Origin: Microcaldota archaeon
GTDB lineage: Archaea; Micrarchaeota; Micrarchaeia; Norongarragalinales; WALN01
NCBI GenBank assembly: GCA_015522865.1
Contig: WALN01000050.1
Coordinates: 1-14,689, forward strand
DNA length: 14,689 nucleotides
Direction: 5' to 3'
The position numbers were made by a program, and so were the translations under genes. Position 1 is the first letter of the stretch, and every line of letters starts with the position of its first letter. Positions 1 through 5,912 of this stretch are shown piece by piece. The notes beneath the pieces are model-generated. The model did no database searches, had not been told where the DNA came from, and worked only from the letters and a program-made list of their open reading frames with translations.

Positions 1-230
1 ACATATTAGTTTCTCCAATGACAGAACCTAAATTTGTCCCAGCAATGGAAAAAGCAGCTGCATTTGTTACAGACGAGGGAGGAATACTCTGCCACGCGGC
101 AATTGTCTCAAGAGAGATGGGCAAGCCGTGCATTATTGGAACAAAAGTTGCGACAAAAGCGCTCAAAGATGGGGATGAAGTAGAAGTGGATGCAAACAAG
201 GGAATTGTGAGAATTTTGTCTTCTAAATAA
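1..230 (+). CDS. C-terminal part of a PEP-utilising (phosphohistidine mobile domain) protein, 5' end outside window
   Basis: The reading frame is open from the first bases (codons start at position 3) to a TAA at 228-230, so only about 75 C-terminal residues are visible. They match the PEP-utilisers mobile domain found in PEP synthase, pyruvate phosphate dikinase and relatives. The motif GGILCHAAIVSRE contains the histidine that swings between active sites as a phosphohistidine carrier, and is followed by MGKPCIIGT. In canonical PEP synthase this domain is followed by a large C-terminal TIM barrel. Here the protein ends right after it, so it is not a standard PpsA. It may be an ATP-grasp plus His-domain protein, a rifampin-phosphotransferase-like arrangement with the His domain last, or a short stand-alone domain. 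The family assignment of the domain is firm; the enzyme and substrate cannot be named without the missing 5' end. It converges on the decarboxylase gene with a 32-nt gap. Confidence 0.88.
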   Translation, partial: ILVSPMTEPKFVPAMEKAAAFVTDEGGILCHAAIVSREMGKPCIIGTKVATKALKDGDEVEVDANKGIVRILSSK

Positions 231-262
231 AAAAATTGGCAACGCTCCCTTCCCCTAAGAAA

Positions 263-1546
263 TTATGCTTTTTCTAATTTAGCATCAATAAGCTCTGCTC
301 CTTTTGAAACTTTTGCAACAGTAAGTTTCTCATTTTCCCTGGAATAGCCGAGTTGTTCAAGCGAGTCGAGAACACTATCGAGATATTTGTCAGTTGTGAA
401 AATAACTGCATTTGGACCTGCATCAAAAGTATATGCCGCGATGTTTTCTCCTTGCTTTTCATTGAGTTCCAATATTGCATCAATGATGGCTCTGCTCTCA
501 TCATTAAGATAAATAATTGGGGGGGTGGTTCTTAAGGCGGTGCTATGCAGCCCGTTACTTGCCTTCATAACGTCTGCGTAAAAATCGGAGTAGTTCTTTT
601 GAATCAAATTCTGGTATAAGTGCGGGAGAAGCGCGCTCTCTTCATAATTGATCCAGTCCCAATATAGAGGGTCGGTTTCTACGCTTTGCTTCATCCCAGC
701 TCTACTCTTTACTTTTTTCTCTTTTTTAGAAACTTTTACATAAACTACTCTCAGCTCATTCAACTGCTCTGGCGGAATAATACTCTGCGTATAACTATCA
801 AAAATAATTTCGTTCCTGATTTTCTCCCTCTCTCCTGGATCTTCGGTTGAGGCATATTTATACAAGCGCGAATCTGTTGGGTCTAATCTTTTCCATAAAA
901 CCGCTCCCCCGCCGTTTGATATTGAACGTGCAGCAGAACCAGAGCCAAGTCTGGCAAGAGCAGAGAGCTTTTTGTCAGCAAGGTACTCTTTATATTTTGC
1001 ATCAAATTTAGACATAGCTCCAACAAACGCAAGCGCAAGTGCGGAAAAACCAGCTGCTGAAGAAGCGAACCCAGCTGAAGTTGGAAAATTATTTTTGGAA
1101 ACTATCCTATAATTGTAGTTTTTAGCATCGGGGAAGATGGAGTTCGCAAGCTCAAAAAATTCAATCACATATCCCTTCTTGCTTTCATCTACAACTTTCT
1201 CTCCATTTAAATAAAATTCTATCTGCCCTTCTCCAGAAGAAACGTAAACAGTTGTCACAGTTGTAAGTGGTATAGTAGTAATATCTGATTTTTCTTCAAC
1301 TCCCTCAACGCAGAAAGATATAGTACTTTTATTTGGAAATTTCAATTTAGTAAGGCCGGCGATTTCTTTTGTAGAGTTCGCATCCAATTTTTTAAGGTCA
1401 AGCCCTTTTTTCTCCAGCTGAGCATAAGCATCACCAAATCCATTGGGCACCTCTTTAGAAAAATTCAAAAAAACTCTATCCAGCTTACCCCAGTATTTTA
1501 TTAAAGCTATATTTGTCCTCGACAACGCCGTTGCATATTCTTCCAT
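263..1546 (-). CDS. mvaD: Diphosphomevalonate decarboxylase (GHMP family), with an N-terminal insertion
   Basis: This 427-residue protein belongs to the mevalonate diphosphate decarboxylase family, which phosphorylates and decarboxylates mevalonate 5-diphosphate to isopentenyl diphosphate. Visible signatures are NIALIKYWGK (residues 12-21), the phosphate-binding NFPTSAGFASSAAG (153-166), SGSAARS with the conserved Arg207, and AYTFDAGPNA with the catalytic Asp375. An ATG 33 nt further upstream exists, but the start at 1546 has the ribosome binding site GAGGTGATAAG directly before it and puts YWGK at the usual distance from the N-terminus. The gene follows the phosphomevalonate kinase stop by 16 nt, so they are probably cotranscribed. 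Oddity: about 45 residues (roughly 24-70) lie between YWGK and the PNKSTISF substrate strand, where typical family members have only a short turn. Phosphomevalonate rather than diphosphomevalonate as substrate cannot be excluded from sequence, but the neighbouring kinase favours the diphosphate. Confidence 0.9.
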   Translation of the reverse strand: MEEYATALSRTNIALIKYWGKLDRVFLNFSKEVPNGFGDAYAQLEKKGLDLKKLDANSTKEIAGLTKLKFPNKSTISFCVEGVEEKSDITTIPLTTVTTVYVSSGEGQIEFYLNGEKVVDESKKGYVIEFFELANSIFPDAKNYNYRIVSKNNFPTSAGFASSAAGFSALALAFVGAMSKFDAKYKEYLADKKLSALARLGSGSAARSISNGGGAVLWKRLDPTDSRLYKYASTEDPGEREKIRNEIIFDSYTQSIIPPEQLNELRVVYVKVSKKEKKVKSRAGMKQSVETDPLYWDWINYEESALLPHLYQNLIQKNYSDFYADVMKASNGLHSTALRTTPPIIYLNDESRAIIDAILELNEKQGENIAAYTFDAGPNAVIFTTDKYLDSVLDSLEQLGYSRENEKLTVAKVSKGAELIDAKLEKA

Positions 1547-1562
1547 CTTATCACCTCTTGTT

Positions 1563-2741
1563 TTAAGTATTACGAGCAACTACCCCTCTTTTGTCTATTT
1601 TACAGTCCAGCAAATCAACACCAAGCCCCTCTTCTTCTGCGAGCTTATTGATTCTGTCGACAATTTTGTTCTTCTTATCTAATGAACATTGTTCAATAAT
1701 AAAAGACAAACTATCCCATCCTCCTGCCCCTGGGCATCTTCCTGCGATTACTCCGTCAATTTTCTCTGACGCATCTATAACATTTCCAAGTGCTTCTGGC
1801 TCGATTGAATCTGCATTCTCATTTCCGGGTATTTCTCTTATTTTGCTACTCAACATCCTATGCGCCTCCCGCGCGCTATGGACGCCCGACCTAACAAGTG
1901 AAAAATTATGTGTTTCCAAGCCTTTAAATGCATTTCTTTCACCTTCTGCCTGTTTGTCCATAATTTGTTTGAACATCTCGGGCTTTGCTTTTTTAAAGGA
2001 CTTAAATGCTTTAACTGCTTGCAATGTTGAGGTGTTGCCGCCTTTAACATTAAAAACAAGCAGATCATATCCATCAAGTAAAAATGGTTCTATTTTTATT
2101 TTGGGCCATGGCTTGGAGGCGTCTTTAGCAATTGCTTCTATAAACTCCTGCTCATTATGAATATTATTTATATTCGCTGAAATTACCTCTGGGGGATATC
2201 TCACATATTTTATGGTTCCAAAAGCTGCGGCAGCAATATCAAAACCGCTTCCGGTTTTCTGTCTTGCAAGAGCATGCGCAATCATTGATAATTTCATTAT
2301 AATTTCTCTGTTTGCTGAAATTTCATAGTTGTTTCTGTGAAATACAGATGCAATAATAGAGGTCACAACGCCTGCGGATGAACCCAGGCCTGATTTGTCC
2401 TCCTTCCCCCCGTATATTTCACTATTTTTTATATCTATCCTAAGCGGAACTGGTGCAATTTTATAGTACTTAAAATAAGCAAGAACTGTTGCATAAGAAA
2501 ACACTACCAATCGCTCTTCATCAGAAACTCCGCTAACTGTTTTATATAAATCATCAAAGTCGATTTTTGTTTTTATCCCGAACTGTTCTGAAACGATTTC
2601 GTAATCACTGCTTTCACTCAGCATTGCGCTTACTCCTCTGCCCTCTTTATCCACAACTGCAATTGATAATGCAGGATGTCCTTCCAAAACAGCGTAGCCG
2701 CCAAGAAAAAGCACTTTACCAGGAGAAGTAATTTCTGTCAT
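1563..2741 (-). CDS. Phosphomevalonate kinase (GHMP kinase, ERG8-like)
   Basis: The 392-residue product is a GHMP kinase of the phosphomevalonate kinase type, converting mevalonate 5-phosphate to the diphosphate with ATP in the cytosol. It starts with SPGKVLFLGGYAVLEG (residues 6-21), has the ATP-loop GLGSSAG (118-124), GSGFDIAAAAFG (164-175) with Asp168 as likely catalytic base, and the third GHMP motif GRCPGAGGWDS (334-344), which is typical of phosphomevalonate kinases. An in-frame ATG exists at 2804, but it would add 21 poorly conserved residues. The start at 2741 has no ribosome binding site, but a TATA-like TTTTTATTTC lies about 25 nt upstream, as expected for a leaderless archaeal mRNA. 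It directly precedes the decarboxylase gene, so the pair covers the last two steps of the classical mevalonate pathway. Many archaea lack one or both enzymes and use alternative routes. Confidence 0.92.
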   Translation of the reverse strand: MTEITSPGKVLFLGGYAVLEGHPALSIAVVDKEGRGVSAMLSESSDYEIVSEQFGIKTKIDFDDLYKTVSGVSDEERLVVFSYATVLAYFKYYKIAPVPLRIDIKNSEIYGGKEDKSGLGSSAGVVTSIIASVFHRNNYEISANREIIMKLSMIAHALARQKTGSGFDIAAAAFGTIKYVRYPPEVISANINNIHNEQEFIEAIAKDASKPWPKIKIEPFLLDGYDLLVFNVKGGNTSTLQAVKAFKSFKKAKPEMFKQIMDKQAEGERNAFKGLETHNFSLVRSGVHSAREAHRMLSSKIREIPGNENADSIEPEALGNVIDASEKIDGVIAGRCPGAGGWDSLSFIIEQCSLDKKNKIVDRINKLAEEEGLGVDLLDCKIDKRGVVARNT

Positions 2742-2760
2742 AAAAAAGCCAAACAGATAA

Positions 2761-2770
2761 GAAATAAAAA
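2761..2770 (-). promoter_or_regulatory. Candidate TATA box for phosphomevalonate kinase
   Basis: The minus strand reads TTTTTATTTC here, centred about 25 nt before the ATG at 2741, which itself lacks a ribosome binding site. This spacing matches a leaderless archaeal transcript. The element was judged by eye in AT-rich DNA, so it is only a candidate. Confidence 0.4.
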
Positions 2771-2811
2771 TGTTGTGCGATTTACGCCAAAAAGTGCAAA
2801 ACATAGGAAGG

Positions 2812-2843
2812 ACGATATTTCATGCTTCTGCCAGAATTATCGT
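2812..2843 (-). other. Possible hairpin at the end of the PAC2 gene
   Basis: Six-base arms ACGATA and TATCGT flank an inner four-base stem TTCT/AGAA with a GGC loop. The structure covers the PAC2 stop codon and lies just upstream of the kinase promoter. It could be a processing or termination structure between the two transcription units, but the stem is short and there is no T-run after it. Chance is a fair alternative. Confidence 0.25.
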
Positions 2844-3649
2844 ATATAGCTCAGTGTCTCCTTTGCGGGACGTTGTAAAGTGCTCATCTTTGCAGCTTCC
2901 TCTCTCGCTTTTTTCTCTAACTCATGCAATATTCTGTCTGTCTCTTTTGCCTGCTTATCTAAGTTGGTTGTTTTTACCTTTATTCCCTCTATTTTTGAGA
3001 TGAACTCTACAAGCGCTTTGGCGCCTCTCGGGTCAACAAATGAGCCGGGAGTCTCAACAAGCAGGCATGCTCCTTTCATCCCATAAATTGAAGAGAGGGC
3101 AGGAACCATGCCCGCCATCCCAATTATTGGAATTGGTTTTTTGAGAAGCGCGGCCCCTTTTTTTAGAAAGGACTCTGTTAATTTTTTGTTAGTTGAAGAA
3201 GCAAAAATTTTTGGCTTTTCTATTATTTTATTGGTTCCATAACCTGCCATCGAAAGCACCTCTTTTCCTCCCAGGTCATAGAAAAAAGCGAGAATTTTTG
3301 ATGAGAGTTCATACTGCCCTTCAACTGTAAGCGGCTGTATATCACCAACAACAAATACAAAATGGCCCTTCTTGGTTTTCTTGTAAAATAGAGAAATAGT
3401 AAATGGTTTCAGCCAGCCTTTCCCAAGAGATATAACTTCATTTGGAAAATACGGTGAGAATATGGTTGCGAATTTTTCTGCTTTTGTTTCTCTGATTAAA
3501 TGTTCAACTGCAAGTTTTGAGACCAGACCAATACCGGGAAGGCCAACAATCAAAAGTGGATTTTTCAATTTTGGTACTTTCTTTATCTGAATAATTGATT
3601 CTCTGAGTATGGGCGTTTTTACTCTTCCCTTCTCTGCGTGCTTTTTCAT
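2837..3649 (-). CDS. PAC2-family proteasome assembly chaperone homologue
   Basis: The 270-residue protein belongs to the PAC2 family (formerly DUF75), related to archaeal PbaA/PbaB and the eukaryotic proteasome assembly chaperone PAC2. Family features are the N-terminal LIVGLPGIGLVSKLAVEHLI, a central VVGDIQPLTVEGQYELSSKI, GGKEVLSMAGYGTN, then IIGMAGMVPALSS, and GACLLVETPG followed by DPRGAKALVEFISK. The last 40 residues are charged and probably helical (LDKQAKETDRILHELEKKA). In family members that bind proteasomes or related assemblies the C-terminus is functional; here it ends SYIR, which I would not call a clear HbYX motif. A TTG at 3667 is possible, but the ATG at 3649 sits 26 nt below a TATA-like element and is preferred. 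Position next to nop10 and aIF2-alpha is a conserved archaeal arrangement. The molecular role in this organism is inferred. Confidence 0.85.
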   Translation of the reverse strand: MKKHAEKGRVKTPILRESIIQIKKVPKLKNPLLIVGLPGIGLVSKLAVEHLIRETKAEKFATIFSPYFPNEVISLGKGWLKPFTISLFYKKTKKGHFVFVVGDIQPLTVEGQYELSSKILAFFYDLGGKEVLSMAGYGTNKIIEKPKIFASSTNKKLTESFLKKGAALLKKPIPIIGMAGMVPALSSIYGMKGACLLVETPGSFVDPRGAKALVEFISKIEGIKVKTTNLDKQAKETDRILHELEKKAREEAAKMSTLQRPAKETLSYIR

Positions 3650-3670
3650 ATTAAGAATAATCTCCAAAGG

Positions 3671-3680
3671 CTTAAAATAG
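3671..3680 (-). promoter_or_regulatory. Candidate TATA box for PAC2
   Basis: The minus strand reads CTATTTTAAG, centred about 26 nt before the PAC2 ATG at 3649. It lies between the nop10 stop and PAC2, so PAC2 may be transcribed on its own as well as from upstream promoters. Confidence 0.4.
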
Positions 3681-3691
3681 TTGTGAATTTT

Positions 3692-3853
3692 TTACGAGAG
3701 ATTTCCAAACTTCTCCTTTCTTCGGTATCTCGCGTATTTATCTTCAATTGAGAATTTCGGCGGATGCGGAGAAACAGTGGATGCTCCGCATTTTGGGCAT
3801 CTTAATTTCAGCGTATATATTTTGCACTTTTTGCAGTAACGCAGGACTTTCAT
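3692..3853 (-). CDS. nop10: H/ACA RNP protein Nop10
   Basis: This short gene encodes 53 residues and is clearly Nop10, a core subunit of the archaeal H/ACA ribonucleoprotein that, with Cbf5, Gar1 and L7Ae, guides pseudouridylation of rRNA. The sequence shows the expected N-terminal zinc ribbon, Cys7-x2-Cys10 and Cys19-x2-Cys22 (YCKKCKIYTL, then RCPKCG), followed by the diagnostic HPPKFSIEDKYARYRR linker and helix that packs on Cbf5. Length agrees with archaeal homologues (50-60 residues). There is no good ribosome binding site; a TAAATAATTT element about 24 nt before the ATG suggests its own leaderless promoter. The order aIF2-alpha, nop10, PAC2 is conserved among archaea, which supports the call. 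Confidence 0.95.
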   Translation of the reverse strand: MKVLRYCKKCKIYTLKLRCPKCGASTVSPHPPKFSIEDKYARYRRKEKFGNLS

Positions 3854-3870
3854 TATAGAATAATCTCAGT

Positions 3871-3880
3871 AAAATTATTT
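3871..3880 (-). promoter_or_regulatory. Candidate TATA box for nop10
   Basis: The minus strand reads AAATAATTTT, centred 22-24 nt before the nop10 ATG, which has no clear ribosome binding site. The spacing is slightly short and the element is simple AT sequence, so this is tentative. Confidence 0.3.
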
Positions 3881-3911
3881 AGCTTTTGCCAGCCCCGCCC
3901 CTGATCAGCTC

Positions 3912-3992
3912 CTAAACTTTTCCTAAATTCACTCTTCTTTTAGATGCTTCTTCAAATAGTAGTTTATCAATATTTCTTAACCGAGAAGCCAT
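3912..3992 (-). CDS. Possible 26-residue small basic protein
   Basis: Between aIF2-alpha and nop10 an ATG at 3992 opens a 26-codon frame ending in TAG. It is preceded by a good ribosome binding site (GAGGAG, 8 nt spacing) and a TATA-like TTTTAATAAG centred near 4030. The peptide begins MASRLRNIDKLLFEEASKRR and would form a charged amphipathic helix. I do not recognise a family. It may be a real small protein, a leader peptide for nop10, or a chance frame in a 200-nt spacer. The ribosome binding site is the main evidence in its favour. Confidence 0.4.
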   Translation of the reverse strand: MASRLRNIDKLLFEEASKRRVNLGKV

Positions 3993-4022
3993 AGACACAT
4001 CTCCTCAAAACTAATAGTAATT

Positions 4023-4036
4023 TCTTATTAAAATGC
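4023..4036 (-). promoter_or_regulatory. Candidate promoter in the aIF2-alpha/nop10 gap
   Basis: The minus strand reads GGCATTTTAATAAG just after the aIF2-alpha stop. It would place a transcript start near 4004, immediately upstream of the GAGGAG site of the small frame. Together with the nop10 element this suggests the long array is split into at least two units here. Confidence 0.35.
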
Positions 4037-4054
4037 CTTTTTAATTTAGAGCCA

Positions 4055-4825
4055 TTATTCCTTGACTCTTTCGAGAGAATAGTGAATTTCTGATGGTTTG
4101 AACGCTTCCAATTTCTCTCTGACATTTGAAAAGATTTTTTCAGCTTTCTTATAATCATCTGCGTAAACATCTACAAAATAGTGAGGCGCGCCCAAGTATT
4201 TAACATCTACTTTGACATTTTTACCTGAAAGTGAGGCAAAAGAAAGGAGAGTTTTTTTGAGCTTTTCCAGCCCCCCTCCGCCGTAAAATGTTAAATCTAA
4301 TTTCTCTCTTATATGCACCTTCTTCACTTTAACTTTAGATTTGCAAAGTTTCGCAAACTCTTCTGCCAGCTTGCTACTCAAAACGCCCTTAAGCTTTTCA
4401 ACACCAAATTCAGCAACTTGAGAAAGCGCTTCTCCTAGAGAGCCATATTTCTCGCTGAGTTTTTTTATAATTTCATTTTTCTTGCTCTCATTCAATTTAT
4501 GAGCCTTAGAAAAAGCCTCAATTAACTTGACTGCTCCTCTTTCCTCCTGAAAAGATTTCATCTTCTTCTTCTTTTCTATTTCAGAAACTCCCGCAATTGT
4601 CAAATCAACAGAATTTCTCTGCTTATTTAATCCTTTAACTTTTGCGACAACTTTTTGCCCCTCTTTTACAAAATTCCTGATGTTCCGCACCCAACCAGAA
4701 GAGACCTGCGAAATATGTATGAATCCCTCCATTTTTCTATATTCATCCAGGGTGCAGAGCACCCCGTATGGGTAAATGCGTTTTATTGTAGCAACAACAT
4801 ATTCTCCTTCCTCGGGGTATTCCAT
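4055..4825 (-). CDS. Translation initiation factor aIF2 subunit alpha
   Basis: The 256-residue protein is the alpha subunit of archaeal initiation factor 2, which with beta and gamma subunits delivers initiator Met-tRNA to the small ribosomal subunit. The N-terminal S1/OB domain (about residues 1-80) contains GEYVVATIKRIYPYGVLCTL and GFIHISQVSSGWVRNIR. A middle helical domain follows, and an alpha-beta C-terminal domain has YLGAPHYFVDVYADDYKKAE. Length matches the family. The start ATG overlaps the S27e stop by one base (TAATG) and has GAGGT six bases upstream, inside the S27e gene, so translation is probably coupled. The C-terminus is complete. Confidence 0.95.
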   Translation of the reverse strand: MEYPEEGEYVVATIKRIYPYGVLCTLDEYRKMEGFIHISQVSSGWVRNIRNFVKEGQKVVAKVKGLNKQRNSVDLTIAGVSEIEKKKKMKSFQEERGAVKLIEAFSKAHKLNESKKNEIIKKLSEKYGSLGEALSQVAEFGVEKLKGVLSSKLAEEFAKLCKSKVKVKKVHIREKLDLTFYGGGGLEKLKKTLLSFASLSGKNVKVDVKYLGAPHYFVDVYADDYKKAEKIFSNVREKLEAFKPSEIHYSLERVKE

Positions 4826-4983
4826 TACAAAACCTCTAGTATCCTTCCATTTATTTTAGCTCTGCCGCCAGTCGGCTCAACCAAAACTTTGCCGCATTTA
4901 GAGCATACCACTTTAGTTGTAGAATTGCTAAAAACTAAATAGCGTTCTCCACATTCACATTCTATCCTTAAAAATTTGCCCAT
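4825..4983 (-). CDS. rps27e: 30S ribosomal protein S27e
   Basis: The 52-residue product is eukaryote/archaea-type S27e, a zinc-ribbon protein of the small ribosomal subunit. The diagnostic C-terminal part is present: VVCSKCGKVLVEPTGGRAKI. The start at 4983 is chosen over an upstream in-frame ATG at 5007 because GAGGTGA sits five bases before it and because family members begin close to the first knuckle. Oddity: the first zinc knuckle reads IECECGERY, that is Cys9-x-Cys11, where S27e proteins normally have Cys-x2-Cys. The second knuckle, Cys27-x2-Cys30, is normal. The gene overlaps aIF2-alpha by one base. Confidence 0.95.
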   Translation of the reverse strand: MGKFLRIECECGERYLVFSNSTTKVVCSKCGKVLVEPTGGRAKINGRILEVL

Positions 4984-5026
4984 GTTTTCACCTCTCTTAC
5001 TCAACAAAAATTTCTGAATAAAAAAA

Positions 5027-5314
5027 TTATTTCTTGAGTTCCAACTTCTTCTTCATCCTGCCAGTAACAACTACCTCGTGCTTCTTCTTGCAAACAGTGC
5101 ATGTAAGCATAACTTTCTGCCTTATCCCCTGCTTTTTTACTATTGCCTTACCTTTAACTTTTCCATGCATCCCTTTCAACTTTCTATTGTGTCTCCTCGT
5201 CCCAACTGCAAGAGTTCTGCCTGCTTTGTATTTCGAAGTTGACACTTTTACTGTATGTATTGTGTGCTTCCTGCAATGCGGGCAGTAAGTTTTAATTTTC
5301 CTTGGAAAAATCAT
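5027..5314 (-). CDS. rpl44e: 50S ribosomal protein L44e
   Basis: The 95-residue basic protein is L44e (eL42), a large-subunit zinc-ribbon protein near the E site. The zinc ligands are Cys11-x2-Cys14 (TYCPHCRKHT) and Cys72-x2-Cys75 (TCTVCKKKH), separated by the basic core GTRRHNRKLKGMHGKVKG typical of the family. The start at 5314 follows the strong ribosome binding site GGAGGG and is separated from the GINS stop by a single base (TAAAATG), so the two are almost certainly cotranscribed and translationally coupled. L44e followed by S27e and aIF2-alpha is a widely conserved archaeal order. Confidence 0.96.
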   Translation of the reverse strand: MIFPRKIKTYCPHCRKHTIHTVKVSTSKYKAGRTLAVGTRRHNRKLKGMHGKVKGKAIVKKQGIRQKVMLTCTVCKKKHEVVVTGRMKKKLELKK

Positions 5315-5315
5315 T

Positions 5316-5876
5316 TTATCCCTCCTCAACTTTTTCAGCTGCTTTTCTGTTCATAAGCAATAATGCTTCCTCCTTTCTTAGCTCTATTATTTCCCCCTTT
5401 TTAAATGGGCCATAGGTCTGCATATCAGAGCCAACAAACTCGGGAAGTTCTATTAGCATCTTAACTTTTATAGTTTTTTTCTTTTTTTCGCCTTTTTCCA
5501 CGGCTTTTTTAATTTCTTCCTCTCCGCTCAGACCCAATTTGTTAAAATGCTCCTTTAGAGCTTTAACAACAGATAAGTACAACTCTCTTTCCTCTGACGT
5601 GAGTGCGTCTGAAGAGATTTCGTTAAATTGCACATCCCGCAAAGCTTTGAGCAAAATTTTCTGCTCCCTTTTTGAAATAATATCTTTTAAAATAGCCCTT
5701 GTGTTCTCAATCGCTTTGGCGCCGGAAAGTGAAAACTCTTTTTTCAGCTTCTCTTTCTCACTTTTAATAAGTTCTGCATATTCTTTGAAAAAATCCTCGT
5801 CTAATTCCGAGAGCGCAGAGTGACTTCTCTCCTCAATCTGGACTTTTCTCAGCATATTAAAACTTCGTTCAACCAT
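5316..5876 (-). CDS. GINS complex subunit (Gins51/Gins15 type)
   Basis: The roughly 186-residue protein is an archaeal GINS subunit, part of the CMG-like replicative helicase with MCM and a RecJ/Cdc45 homologue. It has the A-B domain order of Gins51 (Sld5/Psf1-like). The N-terminal helical A domain covers residues 8-110, a lysine-rich linker (KKAVEKGEKKKK) follows, and the small beta-rich B domain at the C-terminus has LIELPEFVGSDMQTYGPFKK and a GEIIELRKEEALLLMNRKAA core. Three starts compete: a GTG at 5882, the ATG at 5876, and an ATG at 5855 that best matches the usual GINS N-terminus. No ribosome binding site decides it; a TATA-like TTATAAAAAATAC lies about 25-31 nt upstream of the first two. 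It lies next to the primase genes, a known archaeal pairing. Confidence 0.87.
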   Translation of the reverse strand: MVERSFNMLRKVQIEERSHSALSELDEDFFKEYAELIKSEKEKLKKEFSLSGAKAIENTRAILKDIISKREQKILLKALRDVQFNEISSDALTSEERELYLSVVKALKEHFNKLGLSGEEEIKKAVEKGEKKKKTIKVKMLIELPEFVGSDMQTYGPFKKGEIIELRKEEALLLMNRKAAEKVEEG

Positions 5877-5899
5877 TCGCACCGCCGTATAATAATTTG

Positions 5900-5912
5900 T
5901 ATTTTTTATAAT
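5900..5912 (-). promoter_or_regulatory. Candidate TATA box for the GINS gene
   Basis: The minus strand reads TTATAAAAAATAC overlapping the priS stop codon. Its centre is about 25 nt from the GTG at 5882 and 31 nt from the ATG at 5876. An internal promoter would let GINS, L44e, S27e and aIF2-alpha be expressed above the primase level. Confidence 0.4.

Larger units (their letters stand above)
3854..4054 (-). other. 200-nt spacer with a small GC-rich island
   Basis: This is the only long gap inside the minus-strand array. It contains the possible 26-codon gene, two TATA-like elements and, at 3888-3906, an unusually GC-rich patch (minus strand CAGGGGCGGGGCTGGC) in otherwise AT-rich DNA. The palindrome CTGATCAG lies at its edge. 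No tRNA could be folded by eye and no confident C/D or H/ACA guide RNA was recognised, although CTGA boxes occur. A small RNA cannot be excluded. Confidence 0.35.

Noticed and set aside
1591..2160. 189-codon plus-strand open frame
   Set aside because: Lies fully antisense to the phosphomevalonate kinase, is Ser/Leu-rich without motifs, and has no upstream signals. It is a shadow of a real gene.
3854..3911. C/D-box guide RNA suggested by CTGA sequences near the GC-rich island
   Set aside because: No convincing RTGATGA C box with properly spaced C'/D' boxes could be placed.
3967..4170. 67-codon minus-strand frame overlapping the aIF2-alpha end
   Set aside because: Most of it is another frame of aIF2-alpha. 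Its tail covers the small SD-led frame in a different frame and has no start signal.
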